Below are positions 1-8,488 of a DNA stretch of 51,090 nucleotides, piece after piece. Both the position numbers and the translations under genes were made by a program. The notes under the pieces were generated by a model that was given only the letters and a program-made list of their open reading frames with translations, was not told the DNA's origin and made no database searches. The DNA is from JBNGDW01 sp049975325 (GTDB taxonomy: Bacteria > Cloacimonadota > Cloacimonadia > JGIOTU-2 > JBNGDW01). Positions within the stretch are counted from its first letter, which is position 1, and each line of letters starts with the position of its first letter. Location of the stretch: the NCBI GenBank assembly GCA_049975325.1, contig JBNGDW010000002.1, forward strand, positions 1-51,090. The letters run 5' to 3'.

Positions 1-135
1 CCCTGCAGCAAGCATGGTGGGAAAAGGTGTCCAGAAGGGCATTTTAGATGCATGAGAGATATTACACCAGATAGAGTTTTAAATGTTATACTTTCGCAAT
101 TAGAAAAGCCTCTCTTAGTTAAGAGATCCAATTAA
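1..135 (+). CDS. Glycosyltransferase family 9 (heptosyltransferase-like), C-terminal end only
   Basis: The first 44 codons are open from the window edge to a TAA at 133-135. The peptide has the Cys-rich ending usual for ADP-heptose:LPS heptosyltransferase-like GT9 proteins: a cysteine, then CPEGHFRCM, then an I-T-P-x-x-V segment and a short helix. These enzymes add sugars to lipopolysaccharide cores on the cytoplasmic face of the inner membrane. The next gene, a CDP-glycerol-type transferase, starts 7 bases later and fits a surface-polysaccharide cluster. The start and catalytic domains lie outside the window, so substrate cannot be judged. Confidence 0.7.
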   Translation, partial: PCSKHGGKRCPEGHFRCMRDITPDRVLNVILSQLEKPLLVKRSN

Positions 136-142
136 GCAGAAA

Positions 143-1195
143 ATGCCATTAGCATATTATATATATAAATATCCCTATAAACTCATTTGGCACATTCTAA
201 AAATCTTCAGAAGAAAGCCAAAAGTTGTATTTTACTGCGCAGACCCTATTGATTTTATAATCTTTAAACCTGTGCAAAAATATCTTCCTGAAATACCTAT
301 TGTCGTAAAAAATAAAAGAACTGCTAATTATCTAAAACAAAATAATATAAAGTACCAGAAGATGCCAAGTTTTCCTGATGCGGTGATAATGTGCCGTCAT
401 GCTGCACACAAATTTCCGGAGGGAAAAATAGTTAAAGTGGGTATGCGGCATGGTGCCTATCATTTTAAAAGGTTCACAAATCCTAGAAACTATAATGCTT
501 TCGATTTATACTTACTAACCAGTTCAGCGGAACTAAAATTTGCTGAATCACTCATGATAAGTTCTGCAAAAGCAGTCGGTTTCCCAAAGTTGGACTCAGC
601 ATTTGATGGAACTTACGGCAATGATTATCTAACTAATCTCAAAAACAATATGAACCTTGATGAAAATAAAAAAACTGTCGTTTTTTCAGCAACATGGGAT
701 AAATCGGGAATGTCGGCAATTGATAAATGGTATAACAAGTTGGATAGGCTTAGCAAACTATATAATATTTTAGTAACTGTACATCCATGGACATTGCAAA
801 AATATATTCAAAGGCTCAAATCGTATTCCACTATCTATTTTATTGAAAGTCCCGATATTTTACCATATTTAATGATTGCAGATGTTTTGGTAAGTGATAC
901 TAGCTCCATAATTGGTGAATTTTGTGCTCTTGATAAGCCGATAATCACTTTTCGTGCTCCGCAGGGTAAACATTCTATTCCAGAAATTAGAGAAATGATT
1001 AAGAATATAAGTATTCAGATTAATAATTTTGAGGAGATTTATGACGCGATAAAGCGTTGCCTGAAAAACCCAAAGGAAAAATCTCCTGAGCGGAAAGCAG
1101 CAAATAAAATAATGTTTGATAATTTAGATGGGAAGGCCGGGGAAAGAGCAGCAAGAGAAATTGAAAAATTGCTTAAAGAAAAAGGGTTAATGTAG
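143..1195 (+). CDS. CDP-glycerol glycerophosphotransferase-like GT-B transferase
   Basis: This 350-residue protein resembles the CDP-glycerol:poly(glycerophosphate) glycerophosphotransferase family (TagB/TagF type, Pfam Glyphos_transf). Visible marks are a mid-protein GMRHG segment, a VTVHPW motif near residue 213 and the nucleotide-binding stretch ADVLVSDTSSIIGEF near residues 247-261. In the family these bind the CDP-activated donor. It would transfer glycerol-phosphate or a related polyol-phosphate to a surface glycan at the inner face of the membrane. A hydrophobic and basic N-terminus may help membrane attachment. It lies 7 bases after a GT9 gene and 18 bases before a secreted protease. 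In a Gram-negative organism the product is more likely a decorated O-antigen or capsule than teichoic acid; this is inference. Confidence 0.7.
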   Translation: MPLAYYIYKYPYKLIWHILKIFRRKPKVVFYCADPIDFIIFKPVQKYLPEIPIVVKNKRTANYLKQNNIKYQKMPSFPDAVIMCRHAAHKFPEGKIVKVGMRHGAYHFKRFTNPRNYNAFDLYLLTSSAELKFAESLMISSAKAVGFPKLDSAFDGTYGNDYLTNLKNNMNLDENKKTVVFSATWDKSGMSAIDKWYNKLDRLSKLYNILVTVHPWTLQKYIQRLKSYSTIYFIESPDILPYLMIADVLVSDTSSIIGEFCALDKPIITFRAPQGKHSIPEIREMIKNISIQINNFEEIYDAIKRCLKNPKEKSPERKAANKIMFDNLDGKAGERAAREIEKLLKEKGLM

Positions 1196-1213
1196 AGAGG
1201 GAAAGGTAAAGAA

Positions 1214-3004
1214 ATGCATTATAAAGAATGCAATAGTCCTAAAATAAAGTATATATTAACTTTAGTTTGTCTTTTTTTTCTGATTTCTACGAGTCTAATT
1301 TTTGCCTCTTCAAAATCGGAGTGGACTATTCTTATCTATATGGCTGCCGACAACAATTTGAGTCAAGCTGCTTTTGACGACATAAACGAGATGGAAGCAG
1401 TTATTTATAATGATTCAGTAAAGGTAATTGTGCAGATTGACCCAGCAGATGATTTAAATCATCCGCCATATTTCACAAATGCCAGAAGATATAAGATCGT
1501 TCATGATGAAAATCCTGATTCAATTGGCTCTATTCTATTAGCCGATTTAGGTGAAATCAATTCAGCAGACCCAGATGAAATCTCTGAGTTTGCAAATTGG
1601 GGATTTAATAGATATCCGGCTAAGAAAAGAATGCTAATTCTCTGGAACCACGGAGATGGCTGGTATAAGGATGAGCCACCTACAAAGTCTGTATGCTACG
1701 ACAATCACCCTCAAGACGAACTAAGTGTGGCTGGTGGTGAACTTCGTCAGGCAATATCAAATATAAATTTTCATCTTGATATCCTTGCTTTTGACGCCTG
1801 TCTGATGCAGATGGCAGAAGTAATAGGCGAAATTTATGAATTTTGTGATTTGGTGGTGGGTTCAGAAGGGACGGTGCCAGAAGATGGGTTCCCGTATGGC
1901 GATATTACCTATCATCACGATGGTATATTAGATTATCTCGTGAGCAATCCTACTTGTAGCCCAAAAGAATTCGCAGAAAAAATAGTAGATAGATACATCA
2001 ATTCCTATCTCCCAGGTGGCTCTCAGGCATCAGCAGATAATATTTCTCTTTCCGCTATCGACACAAAGCACTTTCCTGAATTCCAAGATAGGCTACTCTC
2101 TTTCACTCAGGAATATTCAGATACGCTTTATAATGATATTTATAAAGATGTTCACTCAAACTGCCAAAAGTTCAACGGTTCAGTGGATCTCTACCAGTTT
2201 TTCGATCAACTTAAAGGTTATCAAGAGTTTCAGCAGATTGCTGATAAAATTGTATCTACTATAGACTCTTTAGTCGTGAAATCTATTGCTATCTACAATG
2301 GAAGCACTATCCACAAATTTGGAAAACTGTCTGCTTATTTTTCCTTCCTGCATTCGGAAGCCTTTTTTAATAATTGGTGGGATAGAGAGTATTATCAACT
2401 TATTTTTGTAAAAAATACACGCTGGGATAGGTTTCTCAACTTTTGTAATAATAACGATGCATATCCCCCTATAATCAAAGATTTTTTTATGCACTCGCAT
2501 GGAAATACGATTCGATTTTCTTGGGAGGCATATGACCCCTCCCTCATTAGATATCAACTTGAATACAAGCCAACCCATGAGGATACGGATTTCTGTACTT
2601 TGCCTGACACAGGTTATATCGAGACAACTTCCTATGAACTGCAGTTACCTTTTGACGAATATACCTTCAGGTTAAAAGCTATTGATGAGTTCCAGAATTA
2701 CAGCCTTTCCTCCCCATATAATTTTATTCATTCGGCAGATATTATTTTCAGATTTTACCCCAATCCTTATGTAGTATCCGATGGGGAGGAGGCAAAATTC
2801 AAATTTACAACAGAGAATGCTGAGGCAGCTGAAATATTTATCTACAATGCTGCCGGGGAACTGGTAAAGCATCTGAAAGCCGAGCCGAACAGGGATGAAC
2901 TACCTTTGTCAGCAGGTGATATGAACCTGGCTTCAGGTATCTATTTTTGTGTGCTCAAAACAGGCAACACCACGAAAGCCCTCAAGATAGCGATAGTTAA
3001 GTAA
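1214..3004 (+). CDS. Secreted clostripain-family (C11) cysteine peptidase with sorting-like tail
   Basis: The 596-residue protein begins with a signal peptide (hydrophobic residues about 13-31), followed by a peptidase C11 domain starting at WTILIYMAADNNL. The catalytic pair is visible: His146 in NHGDGW and Cys196 in FDACLMQ. A SEGTVPEDGFPYGDI segment follows, also typical of the family. Residues about 430-510 look like a fibronectin-type linker. The final 85 residues start with FYPNPY and end in a beta-rich domain like the type A C-terminal sorting domains of FCB bacteria, implying export across the outer membrane or retention at the surface. The start is supported by a GAGAGGG ribosome site just upstream. 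The peptide substrate is not predictable, although clostripains usually cut after arginine. Confidence 0.85.
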   Translation: MHYKECNSPKIKYILTLVCLFFLISTSLIFASSKSEWTILIYMAADNNLSQAAFDDINEMEAVIYNDSVKVIVQIDPADDLNHPPYFTNARRYKIVHDENPDSIGSILLADLGEINSADPDEISEFANWGFNRYPAKKRMLILWNHGDGWYKDEPPTKSVCYDNHPQDELSVAGGELRQAISNINFHLDILAFDACLMQMAEVIGEIYEFCDLVVGSEGTVPEDGFPYGDITYHHDGILDYLVSNPTCSPKEFAEKIVDRYINSYLPGGSQASADNISLSAIDTKHFPEFQDRLLSFTQEYSDTLYNDIYKDVHSNCQKFNGSVDLYQFFDQLKGYQEFQQIADKIVSTIDSLVVKSIAIYNGSTIHKFGKLSAYFSFLHSEAFFNNWWDREYYQLIFVKNTRWDRFLNFCNNNDAYPPIIKDFFMHSHGNTIRFSWEAYDPSLIRYQLEYKPTHEDTDFCTLPDTGYIETTSYELQLPFDEYTFRLKAIDEFQNYSLSSPYNFIHSADIIFRFYPNPYVVSDGEEAKFKFTTENAEAAEIFIYNAAGELVKHLKAEPNRDELPLSAGDMNLASGIYFCVLKTGNTTKALKIAIVK

Positions 3005-3322
3005 AAATGTGGATAACTTGTGGATAAAAGGGTTCTTGCCTTATTGTTATGTTGTAACATATTGCAATCAAGCAGGTTATACGGAGGGGGCGTTTTTAGG
3101 TAAAGTGTATAACTGCAATTCAGAACTTCTTAATTAGCAATAAGTTAGAAAAAAATGGAGGCTGGAAACAAGTTTTTACGGGAGAAACCCAAAGGAAAAG
3201 AAACAGGCTATCGAAAAGAATCTATAATTTGAGGACGACTTTGGGGGTAAAGAGGAGCGAATCTTTTATATTGGGAAGGATCAAAAACAAAAAGCTTTCT
3301 AAAAAACTATTGATTTCAAGCC
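3005..3322. other. Gene-free stretch between convergent genes
   Basis: This 318-base interval separates the clostripain gene (plus) from the flavin dehydrogenase beta subunit (minus). I find no convincing coding frame, RNA gene or strong terminator. The longest plausible small frame, from about 3155, has 25 codons, low complexity and no family resemblance. Confidence 0.5.
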
Positions 3323-4474
3323 CTACTTAAATTTTTCTTCTTCCTCAAAGCTTCTATACAAACTCAGAGAATCAAGATTTTCTTCGTCATCTGCTAAAAG
3401 TTTATCAGTCAGTAATCTAGTTATCAATCTCCCTATTCCGGGCCCAAGCATAAAGCCTTGCCCACACATTCCGACAGCAAGGATAAAACCATGAATTTCA
3501 GTTTCTCCAAGAATAGGGAATCCATCAGGGGTGGCAGGATATTGTCCTCTCCATGTCCGCCTGACTTTCAGATTTTTTAGCTTAGGGAAAAGATGAATCA
3601 TCCTTCTGGAAACCTGAGGCAAGAAAACAGAGGTAGAACGACTATCCGTGCCCTTCAAAGGAGGTTCCGGAGTTATACAGAATACTACCTGCCTCTGAAT
3701 ATTCTGATAGAAGTAGTAATTTTGTGAGCCTGGGCCAGGCCGCATATCTACTACCATTGGTTGGAAAAACTTTTTAACAGGCTCGGTGATTCCCCCTTCA
3801 TGGCTATCAGGCTCCACAGGAATTGTCAAGCCTACCATTTCGCCGATATGCTTTGCCTCATTCCCCGCTGCATTGATAATAAAATTACATCCATACTCGG
3901 CCTTATCGGTTTTGACTCCAGCTACAGCGCCACCTTCAGCCAATATATCAATTACTGACTCAGCAAAATGATAATCTACCCCTAACTTTTTGCTCTGGAA
4001 ATAAAACGCATTTAATGCCAAAAGAGGAGAAGCACTTCCATCCTCAGGAGAAAAAGTTGCCCCTAACAGTCCTTCAGAAACAATGCCTGGCACAAGCTCC
4101 TGATATTCTGAAGCTGAAATCCAATCGATATTAAGACCAAAACCTTTTTGAATCTTCAACAAATCCTTTAGCATCTTCTCATCTTCTTCTGTATAGGCTG
4201 GGAAAGAATATCCATTCGCCTGCCATTCTATGTCATCCCCATACTCTTCTTTCCATTTAGAAAAGGTATTAATGGATTCGAGGGCAATTTGTATTTTTGC
4301 TTTGTCTGAGTGCGTCGCTCGTATCCCCCCGATTGCCCTTTTATTCTGCCCTTGCCCCGGGGAAACCTCTTTTTCAATAACAAGCACACTAAATTTTTCT
4401 TGAGCCCAAAACACTGCTGTTGGCACTCCAACAGAACCAGCACCAATGATTATTACATCATAGTTTTTTTTCAT
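3323..4474 (-). CDS. FAD-dependent amine/amino-acid dehydrogenase, beta (catalytic) subunit
   Basis: The 383-residue protein belongs to the DAO/GlpO flavoprotein superfamily. It opens with the FAD-binding GAGSVG motif (residues 11-16) and an acidic VIEKE end of beta-2. The RAIGGIRAT segment, the GCNFIINAAG strand and a C-terminal WRGQYPATPDGFPILGE stretch are typical of sarcosine oxidase beta and dye-linked L-proline dehydrogenase beta subunits. It should oxidise a secondary amine or imino acid such as proline, sarcosine or glycine. Electrons would pass to the Fe-S/NAD subunit encoded 104 bases upstream on the same strand. It is presumably cytoplasmic, as there is no signal peptide. Hydroxyproline or another N-substituted amino acid could equally be the substrate. 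Confidence 0.8.
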   Translation of the reverse strand: MKKNYDVIIIGAGSVGVPTAVFWAQEKFSVLVIEKEVSPGQGQNKRAIGGIRATHSDKAKIQIALESINTFSKWKEEYGDDIEWQANGYSFPAYTEEDEKMLKDLLKIQKGFGLNIDWISASEYQELVPGIVSEGLLGATFSPEDGSASPLLALNAFYFQSKKLGVDYHFAESVIDILAEGGAVAGVKTDKAEYGCNFIINAAGNEAKHIGEMVGLTIPVEPDSHEGGITEPVKKFFQPMVVDMRPGPGSQNYYFYQNIQRQVVFCITPEPPLKGTDSRSTSVFLPQVSRRMIHLFPKLKNLKVRRTWRGQYPATPDGFPILGETEIHGFILAVGMCGQGFMLGPGIGRLITRLLTDKLLADDEENLDSLSLYRSFEEEEKFK

Positions 4475-4578
4475 GGTCTTAATTCTAAATATTCACAGAT
4501 AAAATACTACTTTGTAACCCAAAAATTCCAAGATTTAAATACATTTTTTATATAAACTTCATCTATATTTAATCAGAA

Positions 4579-6636
4579 CTAACCGTTATCATTAGCAAAC
4601 TTACCAAGTGGCACTTCAAAAAATAGGGGCCGCCGAGTTTGCCTTTTTATCTTTTCGGGATTGTATCCTTCTTCACGATACAATTGTAATATCAGGGGTT
4701 TACAAGTTTTAGCACCGCAGGAGCCCATTCCGGCACGGGTTATCTGTTTAAGCTGATTCATATCAGTCACACCCATTCTTATCCATTTACGAATTTCACC
4801 AGCCGTAACTCGCTCACACCTACAAATTATGGTATCATCTGAAATCTTGGGAATTATTGACTTTGGCAGAGGAACTGTGACAGATCCATCCTGAATGCGA
4901 ATACCCGCGATTCTCGCTGCGATTTCCTTGGGTGCATAAAACTGAATCACCTGGGTTTTTACTTTGGTATTTCGGACTCGAACCACCTTAAGGTTTTCAA
5001 GGAAATTTCCTTCCATATCCACGACCGGGACCACATCTTCCTTCTTAATAGGATAGTTTTTTATTTCATAGGGCACTGACACAATTGGGGTTTGGGAGTT
5101 TTTGCGATAATCCACAAGAGTAATAGCAAGAGCAGGACAAACTGTTAGACATTTTTGACAACCATTACACTCACCAGCAAATTCAGGCACGTCGGTGATT
5201 CCATCTCCCAGGACCTTAATTAAACCAGAAGGACATACCGAGGCACAGGGGTTACATGGAATTTCTTGAACACAATGAAGCACGGGGAATACTCCTGTCT
5301 CTTTTTGAGGAACCTTATAAGGATGAATTTCGCCTGGTGGACTTTTTAGGATTTCTGCCTTTTCACCCCAATCAGCCGGGATCTCTTTTTTGTATTTCCC
5401 GAGATCTTTTGCGATGCGCAAACCTGCAATTCTTCCATTGAACATTGCGGATGAGGCTTCTGCAATCTCTTTCGCATCACCAGCAGCATAAACCTTTATT
5501 CCGGCCTCCTCTGCTTCTTCCTGAAATTCGCTTATAGGATTAAGTCCCACTGCCACAAGGATAGTATCACATTGGAAACTCATCTCAGTCCCGGATATTG
5601 GCACGAAATCGCTGTTCACCCTGGCTATCGTGATGGATTCTACTTTATCTTTGCCATTTGCAGATAGGATTGTGTGAGAAGTATAGATAGGAACACCAAG
5701 GCGCTTCAGTTTATCTTTATGTACCTTATATCCACCACATTCAGGCATTGCTTCTGCCAATCCTACAACTTTGATACCTGCTTGCAAGGCATGGTAACCT
5801 GCGATCAGACCAACATTGCCACCACCAATAATGAAAATTCTTCTGGCGGGAAGAACCAGATCACGGTTTACAAGCGTTTGAAATGCACCTGCTCCATACA
5901 CACCTGGCAATGTATTCCCAGGAAAAGACAGCATTTTTTCTCGCGCTCCTGCAGCATTCAGAATCACTTTTGGTTTCACAAGCACATAATTATCATCTTG
6001 TAGTATTCCAACCTTCTTGTCGCTAAAAACAAAAAGGGCAGTGCTGTTTGTCCATGCTTGAGCAGAAGGATAACCGGAGAGTTCTTTTGCAAGGGTCTCG
6101 GCAATTGTGATTCCACGAGTACCAGCATAGCAGTCCTCTATTGAGCCGAAAAACTTATGCGTCTGCAATACAAGTTTCCCACCCAGTTCGCTTTTATCAT
6201 CTACAACTATGAGTGGGATTTCATGTTTTGATAATTCAATTGCAGCCGAAAGCCCCGCAGGGCCTCCACCAATAATAAGCACATCTGTCTCAACCTCGGG
6301 AATGGGCTTAAATTCAAGGCTTCCTACAACTTCAGGTAATGTGGGAAGCCCTTCACAGCTCTCCACAATCATATTTTTTTCAACCTTTGTCATACATGCT
6401 TTTACAGGCAAGCCATTTGCAATCACTGTGCACTGAGAACATTGTCCGTTAGCACAAAATATACCTTGTGGGCTTCCGTCTTTTGGATGATGCCCAAAGA
6501 TATACACCCCACTTGCAATTAAAGCAGAAGCAATCATCTCATCTTCATAGGCTGCTAATCTGCTACCGTTCCAATAAAAAGGGATTTTGTTTCTTTCTTT
6601 TACTTCCAGAATTGGATGATACTCTATCCGTTTCAT
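4579..6636 (-). CDS. Multidomain Fe-S/FAD/NAD dehydrogenase alpha subunit (proline dehydrogenase/sarcosine oxidase alpha-like)
   Basis: This 685-residue protein fuses several redox modules. A plant-type [2Fe-2S] domain carries Cys61, 66, 69 and 81. A pyridine nucleotide-disulfide reductase fold has a GGGPAG motif (residues 123-128) and a second Rossmann motif GGGNVG (271-276). A two-cluster [4Fe-4S] ferredoxin domain has Cys455/461/464/468 and 490/493/496/500. A BFD-like domain has CRC at 605-607 and C640/C645. In dye-linked L-proline dehydrogenases and related sarcosine oxidases such pieces are often separate subunits. The role is to accept electrons from the beta subunit and pass them to ferredoxin or NAD(P). 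Its ATG overlaps the stop of the upstream nucleotide-sugar dehydrogenase by 4 bases, so the two are translationally coupled. The exact acceptor is not readable from sequence. Confidence 0.8.
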   Translation of the reverse strand: MKRIEYHPILEVKERNKIPFYWNGSRLAAYEDEMIASALIASGVYIFGHHPKDGSPQGIFCANGQCSQCTVIANGLPVKACMTKVEKNMIVESCEGLPTLPEVVGSLEFKPIPEVETDVLIIGGGPAGLSAAIELSKHEIPLIVVDDKSELGGKLVLQTHKFFGSIEDCYAGTRGITIAETLAKELSGYPSAQAWTNSTALFVFSDKKVGILQDDNYVLVKPKVILNAAGAREKMLSFPGNTLPGVYGAGAFQTLVNRDLVLPARRIFIIGGGNVGLIAGYHALQAGIKVVGLAEAMPECGGYKVHKDKLKRLGVPIYTSHTILSANGKDKVESITIARVNSDFVPISGTEMSFQCDTILVAVGLNPISEFQEEAEEAGIKVYAAGDAKEIAEASSAMFNGRIAGLRIAKDLGKYKKEIPADWGEKAEILKSPPGEIHPYKVPQKETGVFPVLHCVQEIPCNPCASVCPSGLIKVLGDGITDVPEFAGECNGCQKCLTVCPALAITLVDYRKNSQTPIVSVPYEIKNYPIKKEDVVPVVDMEGNFLENLKVVRVRNTKVKTQVIQFYAPKEIAARIAGIRIQDGSVTVPLPKSIIPKISDDTIICRCERVTAGEIRKWIRMGVTDMNQLKQITRAGMGSCGAKTCKPLILQLYREEGYNPEKIKRQTRRPLFFEVPLGKFANDNG

Positions 6637-8192
6637 GTTTTGCTTTTAACTTTTTTCTTTAATCCTTCTATATGACCCTTCCCCACACCTTTTACTTCGC
6701 AACCCAGTTCCAAGTACCGCATAATTTTTTCATCATTAATGAAGTTTGAGCAGTCAATAATTAGAGGTGATTTCTTACATGCATTTACAACAAATTCAGG
6801 TTCTAATTCGAGATATTGTTGATGCCCGACTGCAAAGACAACAATATCAGCATCGCAAAGGACGTGTTCAATATCCTGACCAACTCGCAAGTTTCCCAAT
6901 TCAGGCCAGATTTTTACCAGAGGGTCATGCACAGATACAACGGCATCACTTTCAACCAGCTCATCATAAAGTAGTTTAGAAGGAGAATGTCTTGTATCGC
7001 CAACATTTTCGAGATACGATACACCGAGAATGACAACATGTTTATCTTCCAAATGTGGACATGCTTGTTTAATAAGCTCAAGGGTATGAAGTGGCATAAG
7101 GTCGTTTATATCTACAGAATGTATTGCCATTGGTAGCTGCTCAGGAAGATGAAATATATCCCGAGCCGCCCAGTTAGCTAAAACAGGGTCTTTGGTTAGA
7201 CAATATCCGCCAACGCCGAGGCTGGGACGACGCATATTGTCATGAGTGCCTTTTCTAACTTTTATTGATTTTATAACTTCGAAAAGGTTAATGCCTGTAT
7301 TTTCAGCCATTTTTGCCCATTCAAGCATCATTGCGATATTGGTAGCACGATAGGAATTTTCCAGAACCTTGGCAAGCTCGGATGCGTTCGTGTTGTCAAG
7401 ACGATAAAGTGGATAATTTTGGGTATCAAGCACATTATTTAGAAACTCTTCCGCAAGAGCGGCACTCTTTTTATTCACACCGGAAAAAGTACGCCAGAAA
7501 TTTCTAATAGAACTGACATATTTTTTGCCCGGCATTACCCGTTCATAAGAATGTGCAATAAGTGGAGGATTGTGCTCAATATCAATTCCTCTTTGCTTGA
7601 ATTCTTCTTCTAGCACAGGCTTTACAACATGTTCACAGGTTCCTGGAGGTACAGTGGTTTCGACCAATACCAGGCATTCGGGTGAAATATTTTTGCCAAT
7701 CGCTCTAATCCCTTTTTTAAATGCTGTTAAATCGCAATATCCAGCCTCTGCATTACCTAACTCTGGCTTTGTCGCATCTAATTGGATATCTACCACAACC
7801 ACATCTGCCAGGCTATATGCATACTCTTGCCAGGTAGCGCGAAGAGTTTTTTTCTCCTGCACGCATCTGGGAAAGATTTTCGGGATTTCCGGGTCCTCTG
7901 CCTGCACAGGTGGCTCTCCATTATTAATAACAGGCACTTTCCAGAATGAGCGCCTGGATACTCGTTGAAGTCCGTGAACAAAATACAAAGGGTTGCCCTC
8001 CTCATCTTCCGCATCAGCAACTACTGCTGCCATCACGCATCCGACAAACCCCAATCCCTGAACCACAACTATCTTTCGACCAAGGCTTCTTTGTTTTTCT
8101 GATATCTCTTTCAATTTTTCGATTTCATCCTCATCCTCTCGCGGAGTCGGAAACTTAAATTCTCGCCCATCAGGTGAGATTGAAATGGACAT
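6633..8192 (-). CDS. UDP-glucose/GDP-mannose dehydrogenase family protein
   Basis: The 519-residue protein has an NAD-binding GLGFVG motif at residues 46-51 after an N-terminal extension of about 38 residues. A VETTVPPGTC segment follows at 177-186. The active-site signature is GVGGYCLTKDP, with the nucleophile probably Cys331. These enzymes make a two-step NAD-dependent oxidation of a nucleotide-sugar C6 alcohol to the uronic acid in the cytoplasm. The protein is about 80 residues longer than typical UDP-glucose 6-dehydrogenases; besides the extension, an insert follows the first Rossmann strand (about residues 60-110). It is the first gene of a minus-strand operon with the flavin/Fe-S dehydrogenase pair, an odd partnership. 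The sugar cannot be assigned; UDP-ManNAc or UDP-glucose are both possible. Confidence 0.8.
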   Translation of the reverse strand: MSISISPDGREFKFPTPREDEDEIEKLKEISEKQRSLGRKIVVVQGLGFVGCVMAAVVADAEDEEGNPLYFVHGLQRVSRRSFWKVPVINNGEPPVQAEDPEIPKIFPRCVQEKKTLRATWQEYAYSLADVVVVDIQLDATKPELGNAEAGYCDLTAFKKGIRAIGKNISPECLVLVETTVPPGTCEHVVKPVLEEEFKQRGIDIEHNPPLIAHSYERVMPGKKYVSSIRNFWRTFSGVNKKSAALAEEFLNNVLDTQNYPLYRLDNTNASELAKVLENSYRATNIAMMLEWAKMAENTGINLFEVIKSIKVRKGTHDNMRRPSLGVGGYCLTKDPVLANWAARDIFHLPEQLPMAIHSVDINDLMPLHTLELIKQACPHLEDKHVVILGVSYLENVGDTRHSPSKLLYDELVESDAVVSVHDPLVKIWPELGNLRVGQDIEHVLCDADIVVFAVGHQQYLELEPEFVVNACKKSPLIIDCSNFINDEKIMRYLELGCEVKGVGKGHIEGLKKKVKSKT

Positions 8193-8488
8193 TTTGCCTC
8201 CTACATATACTTTCCTTTTTTAATTACCAACTTAACTTGAGACAGCAAGTTATAAGGAGTAAGTTTATAGGGATTGATTGGCTCACGGCCACATCCCTCC
8301 GGGTAAAAGGCTGATTTGCTTACTCTTCTATTAATTTTACTTACTCCAGATAATTTTTAGTTTTTTTCTGTTCTCTGAATTGCCTGTCAAGAATTTCTCA
8401 ATTTTTGCCTCCTTTATTTTGTGATTAAATAAATTGACTTATATTTTACATTGCCATTATAGGCTAACAAACTTCCAGGAGGTTAAGA
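8193..8488. other. Divergent intergenic region with a possible structured leader
   Basis: The 296 bases between the divergent nucleotide-sugar dehydrogenase and pgk genes contain an inverted repeat. GGAGTAAG at 8256-8263 pairs perfectly with CTTACTCC at 8340-8347, and an alternative partner CTTACTC lies at 8319-8325. The enclosed segment around 8271-8315 is markedly richer in G and C than its surroundings and can form internal stems (GGGA/TCCC). It could be a folded 5' leader on either strand. No known riboswitch class was recognised. Confidence 0.3.
8434..8463 (+). promoter_or_regulatory. Candidate sigma70-type promoter of pgk
   Basis: TTGACT at 8434-8439 and TATAGG at 8458-8463 are separated by 18 bases (or TTATAG with 17). 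They sit just upstream of the pgk ribosome site AGGAGGT and start codon. The match is by eye only. Confidence 0.4.
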
